In this document: piece after piece, positions 51,560 through 60,656 of the stretch | Numbering within the stretch: position 1 is the first letter of the stretch | Layout of the letters: every line of letters starts with the position of its first letter | DNA from: Flavobacteriales bacterium | GTDB taxonomy: Bacteria > Bacteroidota > Bacteroidia > Flavobacteriales_G > Salibacteraceae | Assembly: GCA_013204105.1 (NCBI GenBank) | Contig: JABMOM010000032.1 | Location: 186,001-250,000, forward strand | Reading direction: 5' to 3' | DNA: 64,000 bases | Translations under genes and position numbers: made by a program | The notes under the pieces: generated by a model | The model's input: only the letters and a program-made list of their open reading frames with translations | What the model was told of the DNA's origin: nothing | Database searches by the model: none

Positions 51560-52924
51560 TTAATTCAACGGAATCGTACTCAATTCTACGAGTGTACCCG
51601 CGTCGTCATAGCTGTATTGGCGTAATCCGCCATCTCCTATCATGTGAGCAATGCCGTTGTTCAGGATGATATCATACGTGTTCAATCCAGCAATGTGATT
51701 CAATTGATTGTTCTGAATATCATTCACGTTGCTAAAGTCGTACACCTTGAGACCGTCCATTCCATCACAAACAAAGACCACGTTCTTCTCGCTGTCGATG
51801 TCCAAGCCATGAGGGTTCGACAAGTTGACCGTACTGATGATAGTGGGTGACATAATGTCTTCGATGTCCAGTACATCCATCTGATTTGTATTGGTGGCGC
51901 CACATTCCGTGCCTGCGCGAAGCGTAACAAAGGCATAATCATCGTTCGCAACGACGGGGTCGCAAGAAGTTAAGTGACTATAGCTAGAAAGGTATTGAGG
52001 CGCAGCCGGATCGCTGATGTTGTATGCCAACATCCCAACGTTTGAGCCAATGAAAAGGCGGTCCTTAAAAGTAAACAGGGTCTCAATCACTCCTTGTCCG
52101 CCGCCTGCTTGGTGCCAAGGTTGGAAAGTGTTCACTGATCGCATGTTGCTGGTCGTGATGTCAAAAACGTTCACTGTATTCTCATCAGAAATCACGTAAA
52201 GGAAATTATCAACCAGCATGAAGCGCGCCATTGAACCGGCAATACCAGCATTGCCGGTCGCTGAACTCGCACTGCGTACGTTATTTGTGTTGCCGCTAAA
52301 AGAAACCGGTGAGCCATTATCGCTCATCATTTGACCGCCCCAAGCACCGTTCCAATCACTGGACATGTTGTTTCGATAAAAGGTGCGGCATTCTTGATTT
52401 TCACAAGTTTCTTCTACTTCGCTAACTTCAAATCCAGTAACCACTCCTTTACTTTGGTCAATCTGTGCCACCGGATAGTTCCAATCCATTTGAGATGGTA
52501 TCGTGTATGAAAGGGCACCTTCAGCGCGTCCAATCTCCTGCACGTTAGACGGATCGCTGATGTCCACCGCTACAAGGTCTACATAGCTATCGACGTACAA
52601 GATGTTGTCGCGCACCGCGATGTCAACATTTCCTGGAACATTGATGAATCCAATGTGGTTTGGTGAAGAGGGATTGCTGTTGTCGTAAATGTGAATTCCT
52701 GTCTCGAAATCATTGATCAGAATCAGTGAATTGTATAGAAATATCTTTCCTGGTCGCTCAAGAGATCTTGCATTGTCGTTGTGGATCGAAGACCTGAGAT
52801 CCTCGTAGCTGAGGTATTGCGGCACGTTGGCTGTGTACCTCGTCGTTTGTGTGACCTTCTGGCAGCTGCTAGCTAAGAGTACAATCGCTGCAGAAAGAAA
52901 ACTGAGTTTCAAGAGTGATTTCAT
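51560..52924 (-). CDS. LVIVD-repeat surface lipoprotein
   Basis: 454 aa with lipoprotein signal MKSLLKLSFLSAAIVLLASSC (Cys21). The mature part repeats units of the LVIVD type: HIYDNSNPSSPNHIGFINV, LVAVDISDPSNVQEIG, VNVFDITTSNMRSVNTF, LAYNISDPAAPQYLSSY and VLDIEDIMSPTIIST. These build a beta-propeller. An insert of about 60 residues with two Cys (ETCENQEC) and many Ser, Asn and Gly interrupts the propeller near residues 165-230. It is probably anchored to the outer membrane and binds other proteins or polymers. No enzyme activity is indicated. It is a single-gene unit whose 3' side runs into the repeat/hairpin region at 51330-51534. Confidence 0.82.
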   Translation of the reverse strand: MKSLLKLSFLSAAIVLLASSCQKVTQTTRYTANVPQYLSYEDLRSSIHNDNARSLERPGKIFLYNSLILINDFETGIHIYDNSNPSSPNHIGFINVPGNVDIAVRDNILYVDSYVDLVAVDISDPSNVQEIGRAEGALSYTIPSQMDWNYPVAQIDQSKGVVTGFEVSEVEETCENQECRTFYRNNMSSDWNGAWGGQMMSDNGSPVSFSGNTNNVRSASSATGNAGIAGSMARFMLVDNFLYVISDENTVNVFDITTSNMRSVNTFQPWHQAGGGQGVIETLFTFKDRLFIGSNVGMLAYNISDPAAPQYLSSYSHLTSCDPVVANDDYAFVTLRAGTECGATNTNQMDVLDIEDIMSPTIISTVNLSNPHGLDIDSEKNVVFVCDGMDGLKVYDFSNVNDIQNNQLNHIAGLNTYDIILNNGIAHMIGDGGLRQYSYDDAGTLVELSTIPLN

Positions 52925-53067
52925 GGCAATGATTTGATTTGAACCAAATATGGGGTTAATTCGTGATTAATCAGACGATTTCAGCGTCCGATAGGTTAGT
53001 ATTTATATGCATTTTTAACCCAACGAAATTTGTTCAAACATATTTCGCCAGAGATTGAAGCAAACGG

Positions 53068-53841
53068 ATGAGAACATTGCAATTCATAATATTATACTTC
53101 ACCCTATTTGCATTTTCTACAAAAGGTGTAGGGCAAGAAGATGAGGTCTATTTGCTCAACGGAGAATATTTTAAAGGCGAGATCGTCGCGATTGGAACCA
53201 ACGTTTTATTGATCAAGAGCGAGGACCGCGTCTTTAGTGTGGATCGATCGCGTGTTAAGTATGTGTTTCGTGAAAAAACAACTACGCAGTCGTATTCATC
53301 TGCAAGCAACAGCTATACTCCCGTTCAGCGAAAACCAGAAGTGTTTTCGCCTTTGGACCGAGTGTACCTCATCGAGGTGGGCGGGGGATTGTACACGTTT
53401 TCAAACTTTGCATTGAGCATGCACCTTATCCATTGGTTCAAATTGAACGACGCTTGGTCAATCGGCGCCCTTGGATCACTTGACCTCTCGAAATATGTTA
53501 TGCTTCGCTTTGGTGTGAGGGCGAAACGTTCATGGCAAATATCCGAGCAATCTAAATCCTACTTTGTGGGAGGAGTGGCCGTGGGTCCATGGGCGGATTA
53601 TTTTATCGATCTCGGCAATGCATGGCAAGTAGATGGAGATTTTTCCGCGGTATTTCAGACCAACCTGGGGGGAGGGCTTTGGTACGACACTGGATCCAAG
53701 TTAGCCATCGTAGGAGAAGGAGGACTTTCCCTGAATCATTTCACGCTGCGTGAAACGGTTTCGGATTGGCAAGGTGCTCGCATCAATGACAACGTCTTCA
53801 CGAATATCGGTCCCTACTTCCGTGTGAGCATCGTTTTTTGA
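53068..53841 (+). CDS. Secreted barrel protein with SH3/LSm-like N-domain, unknown
   Basis: 257 aa with signal peptide MRTLQFIILYFTLFAFSTKGVGQ. The first mature 40 residues (DEVYLLNGEYFKGEIVAIGTNVLLIKSED then FSVDRSRVKYVF) read like the small strand-rich domain found before many Bacteroidota outer-membrane proteins. A Ser/Tyr/Thr linker follows. From residue about 105 the protein has barrel-type strands ending NIGPYFRVSIVF. It is probably an outer-membrane protein of unknown role. It stands alone between the LVIVD gene (divergent) and the pyrophosphatase gene. Confidence 0.7.
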   Translation: MRTLQFIILYFTLFAFSTKGVGQEDEVYLLNGEYFKGEIVAIGTNVLLIKSEDRVFSVDRSRVKYVFREKTTTQSYSSASNSYTPVQRKPEVFSPLDRVYLIEVGGGLYTFSNFALSMHLIHWFKLNDAWSIGALGSLDLSKYVMLRFGVRAKRSWQISEQSKSYFVGGVAVGPWADYFIDLGNAWQVDGDFSAVFQTNLGGGLWYDTGSKLAIVGEGGLSLNHFTLRETVSDWQGARINDNVFTNIGPYFRVSIVF

Positions 53842-53853
53842 TGTAATCTTTCG

Positions 53854-53883
53854 TTTGATTATTACTGTAGGCTACTATCTTTG
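53854..53883 (+). promoter_or_regulatory. Consensus promoter of the membrane pyrophosphatase gene
   Basis: TTTG at 53854-53857 and TATCTTTG at 53876-53883, spaced 18 nt, match the Bacteroidota TTTG/TAnnTTTG promoter. The leader is about 50 nt long before the ATG at 53941. Confidence 0.7.
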
Positions 53884-53940
53884 CGCGCTTTAAAAATAAA
53901 GGAATTGAACTCCTTTTAAGTCATTCAAAATCAATAATAA

Positions 53941-56241
53941 ATGGATAATTTGATTTACGCGTTGCCCGCGCTAGGTGTTGTTGCATTAATATATGTTGCT
54001 TGGAAAAGCGCATGGGTGTCAAAGCAAGAGGTTGGAACTGAGAAGATGGCAAGGATTGCGAACAACATTTCCGTTGGTGCGATGGCCTTCTTAAAAGCAG
54101 AGTATAAAGTGCTCTCGATCTTCGTTGTGGCCGTGGCCATTCTATTGGCGTTTAAAGGAGCAAACGAAGAGAATTCTAGCGCCATGGTCGCCGTCTCCTT
54201 TGTTGTAGGAGCCGTTTGTTCAGGTTTGGCTGGATTCCTCGGAATGCGCGTTGCGACCAAAGCAAACGTCCGAACAACCAATGCCGCACGTACAAGCTTG
54301 GGCAGAGCTCTCGAGGTTGCATTTGGTGGTGGTTCCGTTATGGGAATGGGTGTTGTAGGACTAGGAGTGCTTGGATTGAGCCTTTTGTATATCCTCTATA
54401 CTGCAATGTATCCTGGAGCAGCCAACACTGGATTGGTATTGAACGTACTCGCAGGCTTTTCCTTAGGAGCTTCTTCGATCGCTCTCTTTGCCCGTGTCGG
54501 TGGAGGTATTTACACGAAAGCTGCAGACGTAGGCGCTGACCTCGTGGGTAAAGTTGAAGCAGGTATTCCTGAAGACCACCCATTGAACCCCGCTACCATT
54601 GCTGATAACGTTGGAGACAACGTAGGTGATGTAGCTGGAATGGGCGCTGACCTCTTCGAGTCATACGTTGGATCGATCATCGGTACCATGGTATTGGGCG
54701 CTGCTTTCGTCGGTGTCGCCGGATTTGGTGAAGACGATTTCATGGGAGGTCTTGGAGCCGTTGTGCTTCCGCTCTTCCTCGCTGCTGTTGGCATCGTTGT
54801 TTCCATTATCGGAACCTTCTTCGTGAAAGTGAAGGAAGGCGGAGATCCTCAAACTGCATTGAACGTTGGTGAGTTTGGTTCATCCATCCTCATGATCTTT
54901 GCTTCTTATTTCATCATCGATTTCATGCTTCCAGCAGAATGGACGGGGACCAACCCGCTCACTGGACTCATTACAGAATATTCTTCACTGGGTGTCTTTT
55001 TGAGCACCATCGCCGGCCTCGTTGCTGGATTGGGTATCGGTAAGATCACTGAATACTATACAGGCACAGGTACGCCTCCTGTTCGATCTATCGTTCGTCA
55101 GTCCTTAACAGGGTCTGCTACCAACATCATCGCTGGACTAGGAGTGGGTATGATGAGTACTGCCATTCCGATTCTCTTGATCGCCTCAGCCATCCTGATC
55201 GCATTTGAATTCGCTGGACTTTATGGTATCGCGATCGCAGCTGTGGGTATGCTTGCTAACACAGGTATTCAACTCGCCGTTGACGCTTACGGACCGATTT
55301 CGGATAATGCGGGCGGTATCGCACAAATGGCTGAGCTTCCTAAGGAAGTACGCCAACGTACAGATAAGTTGGATGCAGTAGGTAATACTACCGCTGCCAT
55401 CGGAAAAGGATTCGCCATTGGTTCAGCCGCGCTTACCGCCTTGGCTTTGTTTGCAGCCTTCATGCAGCAAGCAAACGTGAGTATGATCAACGTTGCTGAT
55501 CCTTCAGTAATGGCCGGCCTCCTCGTTGGAGCCATGCTTCCTTTCGTATTCTCAGCATTGAGTATGAACGCCGTTGGTCGTGCCGCCATGGCAATGATCG
55601 AAGAAGTTCGACGTCAATTCCGTGACCTTCCACAACTCAAGGCGGCGCTGGAAGTCATGAAGCGAAACGAAGGCAAGGAGCAGGAGGATTGGAGCGACGC
55701 AGATCGAGCCACCTTTGAGGCTGCCGACGGTGTTGCTGAATACGATAAGTGCGTTGAGATATCAACCAAAGCTTCGATCCGTGAAATGGTACTTCCAGGT
55801 TTGCTTGCAGTTACAGTCCCTGTCTTGGTAGGTTTTGTAGGAGGTCCTGAAATGCTCGGTGGCCTGCTCGCAGGAGTAACATCAGCAGGTGTGCTCATGG
55901 CGATTTTCCAGTCGAACGCAGGAGGTGCTTGGGATAACGCCAAGAAGATGTTTGAAGAAGGCGTAGAAATCGACGGTGAGATGTACTACAAGGGTTCTGA
56001 GCCACACAAGGCGACCGTTGTTGGTGATACCGTAGGTGATCCGTTCAAAGACACCTCTGGACCATCGTTGAACATCCTCCTCAAGTTGATGTCAGTCGTT
56101 GCCCTGGTCATTGCGCCATCAATTGCCTTGGATATTCCAGATGCATCGAAAGAGCAAGCGGGTAAAACTGAAGTCATCGAGACCGTTGAGGTTGAACAAG
56201 CAGCTACTTCCACAGCAACTGCTAGCATGACCGCAGAATAA
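53941..56241 (+). CDS. hppA: Membrane ion-translocating pyrophosphatase, probably K+-dependent, Na+-type
   Basis: 766-aa polytopic enzyme that couples pyrophosphate hydrolysis to ion export. Substrate motifs are [11 protein letters not shown] (from residue 196), [21 protein letters not shown] (from 222) and, near the C-terminus, [21 protein letters not shown]. The GNTTAA block (481-486) has Ala where K+-independent enzymes have Lys, pointing to the K+-dependent class. The Glu in DLFESY (E240) is at the position used by Na+-pumping members, while H+ pumps usually read DLFGSY. Na+ export, or Na+ plus H+, is therefore the best inference. The last 30 residues form a Thr/Glu/Ala-rich tail not seen in the core family. 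Gene and terminator (56264-56293) form one unit. Confidence 0.92.
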   Translation: MDNLIYALPALGVVALIYVAWKSAWVSKQEVGTEKMARIANNISVGAMAFLKAEYKVLSIFVVAVAILLAFKGANEENSSAMVAVSFVVGAVCSGLAGFLGMRVATKANVRTTNAARTSLGRALEVAFGGGSVMGMGVVGLGVLGLSLLYILYTAMYPGAANTGLVLNVLAGFSLGASSIALFARVGGGIYTKAADVGADLVGKVEAGIPEDHPLNPATIADNVGDNVGDVAGMGADLFESYVGSIIGTMVLGAAFVGVAGFGEDDFMGGLGAVVLPLFLAAVGIVVSIIGTFFVKVKEGGDPQTALNVGEFGSSILMIFASYFIIDFMLPAEWTGTNPLTGLITEYSSLGVFLSTIAGLVAGLGIGKITEYYTGTGTPPVRSIVRQSLTGSATNIIAGLGVGMMSTAIPILLIASAILIAFEFAGLYGIAIAAVGMLANTGIQLAVDAYGPISDNAGGIAQMAELPKEVRQRTDKLDAVGNTTAAIGKGFAIGSAALTALALFAAFMQQANVSMINVADPSVMAGLLVGAMLPFVFSALSMNAVGRAAMAMIEEVRRQFRDLPQLKAALEVMKRNEGKEQEDWSDADRATFEAADGVAEYDKCVEISTKASIREMVLPGLLAVTVPVLVGFVGGPEMLGGLLAGVTSAGVLMAIFQSNAGGAWDNAKKMFEEGVEIDGEMYYKGSEPHKATVVGDTVGDPFKDTSGPSLNILLKLMSVVALVIAPSIALDIPDASKEQAGKTEVIETVEVEQAATSTATASMTAE

Positions 56242-56263
56242 GAATCTAAGATCATTCTATGAT

Positions 56264-56293
56264 AAACCCCGTTGCTTGCAGCGGGGTTTTTTT
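56264..56293 (+). terminator. Intrinsic terminator of the pyrophosphatase gene
   Basis: AAACCCCG / CGGGGTTT stem with a 10-nt loop and a run of seven T residues, 22 nt past the stop codon. Confidence 0.9.
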
Positions 56294-56459
56294 ATGCTCC
56301 TTTGTGCGGACGTTTCATGCCCTTCGCTGCTATCTCAGCTCGGCGCAGAGGCTTCACATCGTCGCAAGCACGAGCTTCCTCCGGTCGCTGTCCTTCCTTG
56401 TGTTGCGCAACCCTGCGCCAAGCAGAGGATATACGCTGCGGTCATGGCCGCTTGAATAA
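56294..56459. other. GC-rich intergenic stretch without a convincing gene
   Basis: 166 bp between the terminator and the MazG-like gene, visibly richer in G and C than the intergenic DNA elsewhere in the window. Short frames are open on the plus strand, but their translations lack any protein-like pattern. No promoter, hairpin or tRNA was recognised. It may be a decayed gene or a repeat family member. Confidence 0.4.
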
Positions 56460-56789
56460 TCAATCCTTGAGTTTAGGATTGTTTTGATGGCGTTCGCCAT
56501 CGCGTTGCGATTTCTTCTCGAAGTTCTTTTCCAAGGCCTCTGTTAAGTCTACTCCGGTCTGGTTGGCCAAGCATATCAATACCCAAAGCACATCGGCCAT
56601 TTCATCCCCCAGGTCCTTTTGCTTGTCAGATTCTTTTTCGCTCTGCTCACCGTAGCGACGGGCAATGATCCGGGCTAATTCTCCTACTTCCTCCGTAAGC
56701 ATGGCCATGTTGGTCAACTCGTTGAAATATCGGACGCCGATGGTGTTGATCCATTCGTCTACCCGTTGCTGTGCTGCTTCAATTGTCAT
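56460..56789 (-). CDS. MazG-like nucleotide pyrophosphohydrolase
   Basis: 109-aa single-domain MazG-like protein. The metal-binding pattern ExxE then ExxD is seen as EEVGE (residues 33-37) and DEMAD near 62-66. It probably splits non-canonical or damaged nucleoside triphosphates to monophosphates. The C-terminal tail is short and charged. It overlaps the SGNH-like gene by 11 nt and ends a five-gene operon with rsgA and dtd. The rsgA-dtd-MazG link is common in Bacteroidota as I remember it, but two glycan-modification genes are inserted here. Confidence 0.87.
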   Translation of the reverse strand: MTIEAAQQRVDEWINTIGVRYFNELTNMAMLTEEVGELARIIARRYGEQSEKESDKQKDLGDEMADVLWVLICLANQTGVDLTEALEKNFEKKSQRDGERHQNNPKLKD

Positions 56790-57789
56790 GCTTGCTATTT
56801 TTTTGAGCCAATGCCCGTGCCAATCCTGCGGCTACGTTGTCAGCGATGATTCTGCGTCCTACGTCGTCGTAATGCTCCGTTGGAAAGTCTTTGTCGGTAA
56901 AGTGCTCATGCCCCACACGCTCAAGGTTGTTGATTACCACGTGTCCCTTTTCGTCGTAACGATCAATCAGCCAATGGGTGTTGCGCTGCATCAGTGAACT
57001 TAGGTCTTTGCCTACCAAGGAGTCCGCCGTTTCAACGTTCTCTGCCAGGATGTTGAAGACCATCGTCCAGCCTTCCTCCTTGGCCAATGCAGACATCCGA
57101 TCGAAATCTTTCACACGCGGATTGGACGCATCCAGTACAAAGCCATATTGCTTAATGAATTGATCGGCCAACTGGCGTTTCGGGTTTCGCCAATCCCCCC
57201 ATTTTTCTTCGGCACACCAGTCCGTTACGTTGTTACGAGGCGGGTCAAAAGGAAGTGGGTCATTCGTCCAAGCTGACTTGCGTTGGGCATGCCGCTCTTC
57301 GACCGACCGGTCATCATACGTCCGAAGAGACACCAAGGCTCGGTTCACCAGAGGGAGTCGATTGTTGTAAAAGAGCGTAGATTGTTGCAACGGAGTTTCA
57401 AGCTCCGAGTAAATCCAATCCGGCCCAAAGGAGCGCAAATTCATGGTGACGATGAAGGTCTTCGCCTCTGCATTTTCCTTGAACATTTCGAGGAGGGCTG
57501 CGTGGATACCAGCGTGAGATGCTGGTTTGTTGATGGCCTCAAATTGCATCGACGGAAAATGATCGGCTACCATTTGACTGATCTTGCGCGGATCCGATTC
57601 TCGTGCGAGTCCAGAGGCGAAATTGCTCGAGGCAGAAAGGTAGATGACATCGCAGTCCTTGATTTTTTGAACCTGCAAGTACTGGTCTGCGTGCTCAGCC
57701 ACGAATTTTTCGTACGCGTACTGTGGATAGATGCCCGCGAGCAACAACAAGGTCAATAACAGCCATATGCCTTTGATCAACACCTTCAT
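56779..57789 (-). CDS. SGNH/AlgX-like partner of the MBOAT acyltransferase
   Basis: 336 aa with one N-terminal membrane segment (KVLIKGIWLLLTLLLLAGIYP). The rest looks periplasmic. A possible nucleophile block VIYLSASSNFASG lies near residues 48-60, and a C-terminal HEHFTDKDFPTEHYDDVGRRI resembles the Asp/His block of SGNH-type acyl esterases. Such proteins work with MBOAT acyltransferases to add acetyl or other acyl groups to polysaccharides, like AlgI/AlgX or DltB/DltD. It overlaps the MBOAT gene by 1 nt and the MazG gene by 11 nt. The fold assignment is by pattern only and the acceptor is unknown. Confidence 0.65.
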   Translation of the reverse strand: MKVLIKGIWLLLTLLLLAGIYPQYAYEKFVAEHADQYLQVQKIKDCDVIYLSASSNFASGLARESDPRKISQMVADHFPSMQFEAINKPASHAGIHAALLEMFKENAEAKTFIVTMNLRSFGPDWIYSELETPLQQSTLFYNNRLPLVNRALVSLRTYDDRSVEERHAQRKSAWTNDPLPFDPPRNNVTDWCAEEKWGDWRNPKRQLADQFIKQYGFVLDASNPRVKDFDRMSALAKEEGWTMVFNILAENVETADSLVGKDLSSLMQRNTHWLIDRYDEKGHVVINNLERVGHEHFTDKDFPTEHYDDVGRRIIADNVAAGLARALAQKNSKHDN

Positions 57790-59189
57790 CAGAATTGAAA
57801 ATAGATAAAAGGATGCTGAATCGTGCCAGCAAATCCCGTGATGAAGAATAAGAGTAACGCATACACTGACCAGCGGATCAACGTGGATTTTGATTCCAGC
57901 CAGACATGAATGCTTCGGTTCCTGAACAGTAGGTCACTCAGGATGAAGATTCCAACAATGGATGGGAGAAAGGGATCCCATTCAAGCGTAATTCCTTCGC
58001 CCATATTGCTGATCATGAGCCCGACATAAGCAGCGCCGAATTCGATGCTCTCGCTTCGGAAGAAGATCCAAGCGACGAAGACGATTACCATGGTCCAGAT
58101 CCATTTGAGCGCGCTACCGATTCGACTCGAACGTTCAGGAAGAACCCACCTCTCTATAAGGTACGCAACACCGTGCATCGCCCCCCAAACTACGAATGTC
58201 CAATTCGCGCCGTGCCACAGCCCGCTCACCAAAAAGACGATCAGGATATTGATGCCCAGCTTCACCTGACCCGCCTTGCTTCCGCCTAGAGGGATGAACA
58301 AGTAGTCCCGGAACCAAGTGCTCAACGATATGTGCCAACGGCTCCAGAATTCCCGGATCGAAAGGGCGGTGTAAGGAGCGTTGAAGTTGCCCATGAGATT
58401 TACTCCCATCAGCTTTGCTGTTCCAATGGCAATGAGTGAATAGCCGTGAAAATCACTGTAGATCTGCAGTCCAAACAAAAGCATTCCAATCACCAATTGT
58501 AAGCTGTCAGCCTCGGTGGAATGACCAAAAATTTGATCTACTACGGGGCTTACATTGTCGGCAACGCACATCTTGATGAACAAGCCGTACAAGATCAATC
58601 GCGCTCCGTGCTGTAAGTTGGAATACTGAAAGGAAACCCGTTGGAAGAGCTGTTGATGCAAATGACTGAATCGCTCGATGGGTCCTGCCACCAATTGAGG
58701 AAAGTAGCTGACGAACAGCGCAAATTTTAGGGGGTTCTTTTCGGGGACTGCCTTGCCGTAATATACGTCGATCGTGTAACCAAGCGTCTGGAAGGTGTAG
58801 AATGAGATGCCCACGGGTAATAAGAAATCCCAAGCCGTGCGAAAGTCATTCAACTGCACTTCGTTTAGCCCGATTACTGGGTCGAGAACGTCCTCTATAA
58901 ACCACCCTGAATACTTGAAGAAGACAAGCAATCCCAGGTTGGTGATCAAGCTTAGGGCTAAACCAAAGCGCTTGTGAAAGCGCGAAGGAGTAGAGTGGAT
59001 ATAGCGTGCCACGAAGTAATCTACTGTGGTGCTGGCGAGGATCAAGCTGAGGTACTCGACCTTCCAGTATCCATAAAAGATATAGCTCGCTGCCAGTAAG
59101 AGGATCCACCGGGTGCGATGGGGAAGGAGGTAATACAAAAGCACTACCGTGGGCAAAAAGATCAGGAAGGGGAGGGAGTTGAAAAGCAC
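57789..59189 (-). CDS. MBOAT-family acyltransferase (AlgI/DltB-like)
   Basis: 466-aa polytopic membrane protein. Diagnostic blocks are LVAGPIERFSHLHQQLF, the FWSRWHISLSTWFRDYLFIPLGGS region and SGLWHGANWTFVVWGAMHG, which holds the catalytic His of the family. It should move an acyl group, most likely acetyl, across the membrane to a surface glycan with help from the SGNH-like partner encoded downstream. Length is that of AlgI. The gene starts 3 nt after dtd and overlaps its partner by 1 nt, so it is translated with housekeeping genes rsgA and dtd. Confidence 0.92.
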   Translation of the reverse strand: MLFNSLPFLIFLPTVVLLYYLLPHRTRWILLLAASYIFYGYWKVEYLSLILASTTVDYFVARYIHSTPSRFHKRFGLALSLITNLGLLVFFKYSGWFIEDVLDPVIGLNEVQLNDFRTAWDFLLPVGISFYTFQTLGYTIDVYYGKAVPEKNPLKFALFVSYFPQLVAGPIERFSHLHQQLFQRVSFQYSNLQHGARLILYGLFIKMCVADNVSPVVDQIFGHSTEADSLQLVIGMLLFGLQIYSDFHGYSLIAIGTAKLMGVNLMGNFNAPYTALSIREFWSRWHISLSTWFRDYLFIPLGGSKAGQVKLGINILIVFLVSGLWHGANWTFVVWGAMHGVAYLIERWVLPERSSRIGSALKWIWTMVIVFVAWIFFRSESIEFGAAYVGLMISNMGEGITLEWDPFLPSIVGIFILSDLLFRNRSIHVWLESKSTLIRWSVYALLLFFITGFAGTIQHPFIYFQF

Positions 59190-59192
59190 CGG

Positions 59193-59645
59193 TTATTCCT
59201 TGTTTTTAGTGTCGATGACCAACGTCACCGGCCCATCGTTCACCAAATGTACATCCATGTCGGCTCCGAACTCTCCGCGTTGAGTGGGTTTGTTCAGGAG
59301 GCGTTCGAGTTGATCGCAAAACGACTCGTATACAGGGATGGCGTGAAGTGGTTTTGCAGCACGAATGAAGCTGGGGCGATTGCCCTTTTTGTACTTCGCG
59401 TGAAGGGTGAATTGACTGACGACCAAGACTTGGCCGTCTACGTCCGTGATGCTGCGGTTCATCAAACCTTCCTCGTCGCTAAACACCCGTAAGGCCACTA
59501 CCTTATTCGCAAGCCATTCAACGTCATCCTCGCCGTCCGCCTCTTCGATGCCTAACAAGATCAAGTAGCCTATTCCGATGCCTCCGATTTCCTTTTCGTG
59601 CACCCGTACCCTTGCCTCCGATACGCGTTGGATAACCGCTCTCAT
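59193..59645 (-). CDS. dtd: D-aminoacyl-tRNA deacylase
   Basis: 150-aa dimeric editing enzyme that removes D-amino acids and glycine mischarged on tRNA. Both active-site motifs are present: SQFTL (residues 77-81) and NDGPVT (136-141, the Gly-cisPro motif). N-terminal MRAVIQRVSEARVRV is standard. The start overlaps the rsgA stop by 4 nt. It is followed after 3 nt by the MBOAT gene. Confidence 0.95.
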   Translation of the reverse strand: MRAVIQRVSEARVRVHEKEIGGIGIGYLILLGIEEADGEDDVEWLANKVVALRVFSDEEGLMNRSITDVDGQVLVVSQFTLHAKYKKGNRPSFIRAAKPLHAIPVYESFCDQLERLLNKPTQRGEFGADMDVHLVNDGPVTLVIDTKNKE

Positions 59646-60562
59646 GGGCGCATTTCCTTTAGTTCATCATGGAAGTAGCAATAGTTTTCATAACGGAACC
59701 AAGGAAGTTCGCCTTCGTCATACGCCGGCTTTACCGCGCAACCCGGTTCGTTCAAATGCTGACAATTGCTGAATCGGCAGGCCTCACTTCGTTGCACCAT
59801 TTCTGGAAAAAAGTCCTTCAATTCTTCTGGTTCGATGTCGATGAGTCCAAAGCTTTTCAAGCCTGGCGTATCGATGATGTAGGTGTTGTCGTTTACCTCA
59901 TGCATTTCAGCGAACGTGGTCGTGTGTTGTCCCTTTTCGTTGGACTCAGATATATCCGTCACCTTCGCTTTTATGGCTGGGTTCAGTGCGTTTAGCAGTG
60001 AACTTTTACCGACGCCGCTGTGCCCACTGAACAGGGTGATCTTGCCGTTGATTTCTGTCATCACCTCTTTCAAACCGATTTCCTCTGTGGTGGAAATGGC
60101 CAGCGATGGATAGCCGATTTTCAGATAGGCCTCCCTCAATTCTTCGAGGTACTCTAGCTCGCGGTCTGTGAGTAGGTCACATTTGTTGAAAATGATCATG
60201 GCGGGAATGCCATAGGCCGCTGCCGTTACCAGAAAGCGGTCTACAAACCCGAATTTGATCTTGGGCTCTTTCAACGCCGTGACCAAAATGGCCAAGTCTA
60301 AGTTGGCCGCGATGATGTGGGTTTGCTTCGAGAGATTCGTCGATTTACGGATGATGTAATTGGTTCGCTCATCTACGCCCGTAATGACGTGGTCCTCTCC
60401 CACAAAATCTAAGTCTACGTGGTCGCCTACCGTCACTGGATTCGTGTTTCGGCTCCCAGCTGTACGTAACTTTCCTCGAGTACGCGCATTCACTTGCGTC
60501 CCATCCGCTAATTTTACCTTGTACCAGCTTCCGGTACTTTTGATTACGACCCCTCTAAACAT
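59642..60562 (-). CDS. rsgA: Ribosome small-subunit-dependent GTPase RsgA
   Basis: 306-aa circularly permuted GTPase of 30S ribosome maturation. An N-terminal OB domain is followed by the G4-type NKCD motif, then G1 GHSGVGKSS, then G3 DTPGLKSFG. A C-terminal zinc-binding region (CRFSNCQHLNEPGCAVK) ends the protein. All key residues are present. It is the first gene of the operon rsgA-dtd-MBOAT-SGNH-MazG. Upstream, 94 bp separate it from the divergent glucosaminidase gene, and this gap holds several DnaA-box-like words (60582-60624). Confidence 0.94.
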   Translation of the reverse strand: MFRGVVIKSTGSWYKVKLADGTQVNARTRGKLRTAGSRNTNPVTVGDHVDLDFVGEDHVITGVDERTNYIIRKSTNLSKQTHIIAANLDLAILVTALKEPKIKFGFVDRFLVTAAAYGIPAMIIFNKCDLLTDRELEYLEELREAYLKIGYPSLAISTTEEIGLKEVMTEINGKITLFSGHSGVGKSSLLNALNPAIKAKVTDISESNEKGQHTTTFAEMHEVNDNTYIIDTPGLKSFGLIDIEPEELKDFFPEMVQRSEACRFSNCQHLNEPGCAVKPAYDEGELPWFRYENYCYFHDELKEMRP

Positions 60563-60581
60563 CAGTAATTAACAGTAGTAT

Positions 60582-60624
60582 TGTTGATAACCACCCCCTT
60601 CTTGTTGAAAACTCCGTTAATAAC
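60582..60624. promoter_or_regulatory. Cluster of DnaA-box-like elements
   Basis: TGTTGATAA (60582-60590, reverse complement TTATCAACA, one base from the E. coli box TTATCCACA), TGTTGAAAA (60603-60611) and GTTAATAAC (60616-60624) lie within 43 bp. The first two are 21 bp apart, two helical turns. This fits a DnaA-binding region, but only three elements are seen and no AT-rich unwinding region is obvious. Confidence 0.4.
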
Positions 60625-60636
60625 TCGGTAGCTTTG
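60605..60636 (+). promoter_or_regulatory. Promoter of the glucosaminidase gene
   Basis: TTG at 60605-60607 and TAGCTTTG at 60629-60636, spaced 21 nt, fit the Bacteroidota consensus. The promoter overlaps two of the DnaA-box-like words, so DnaA binding would compete with RNA polymerase. Confidence 0.5.
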
Positions 60637-60656
60637 CTACAAAGCGTTGATTCGGC

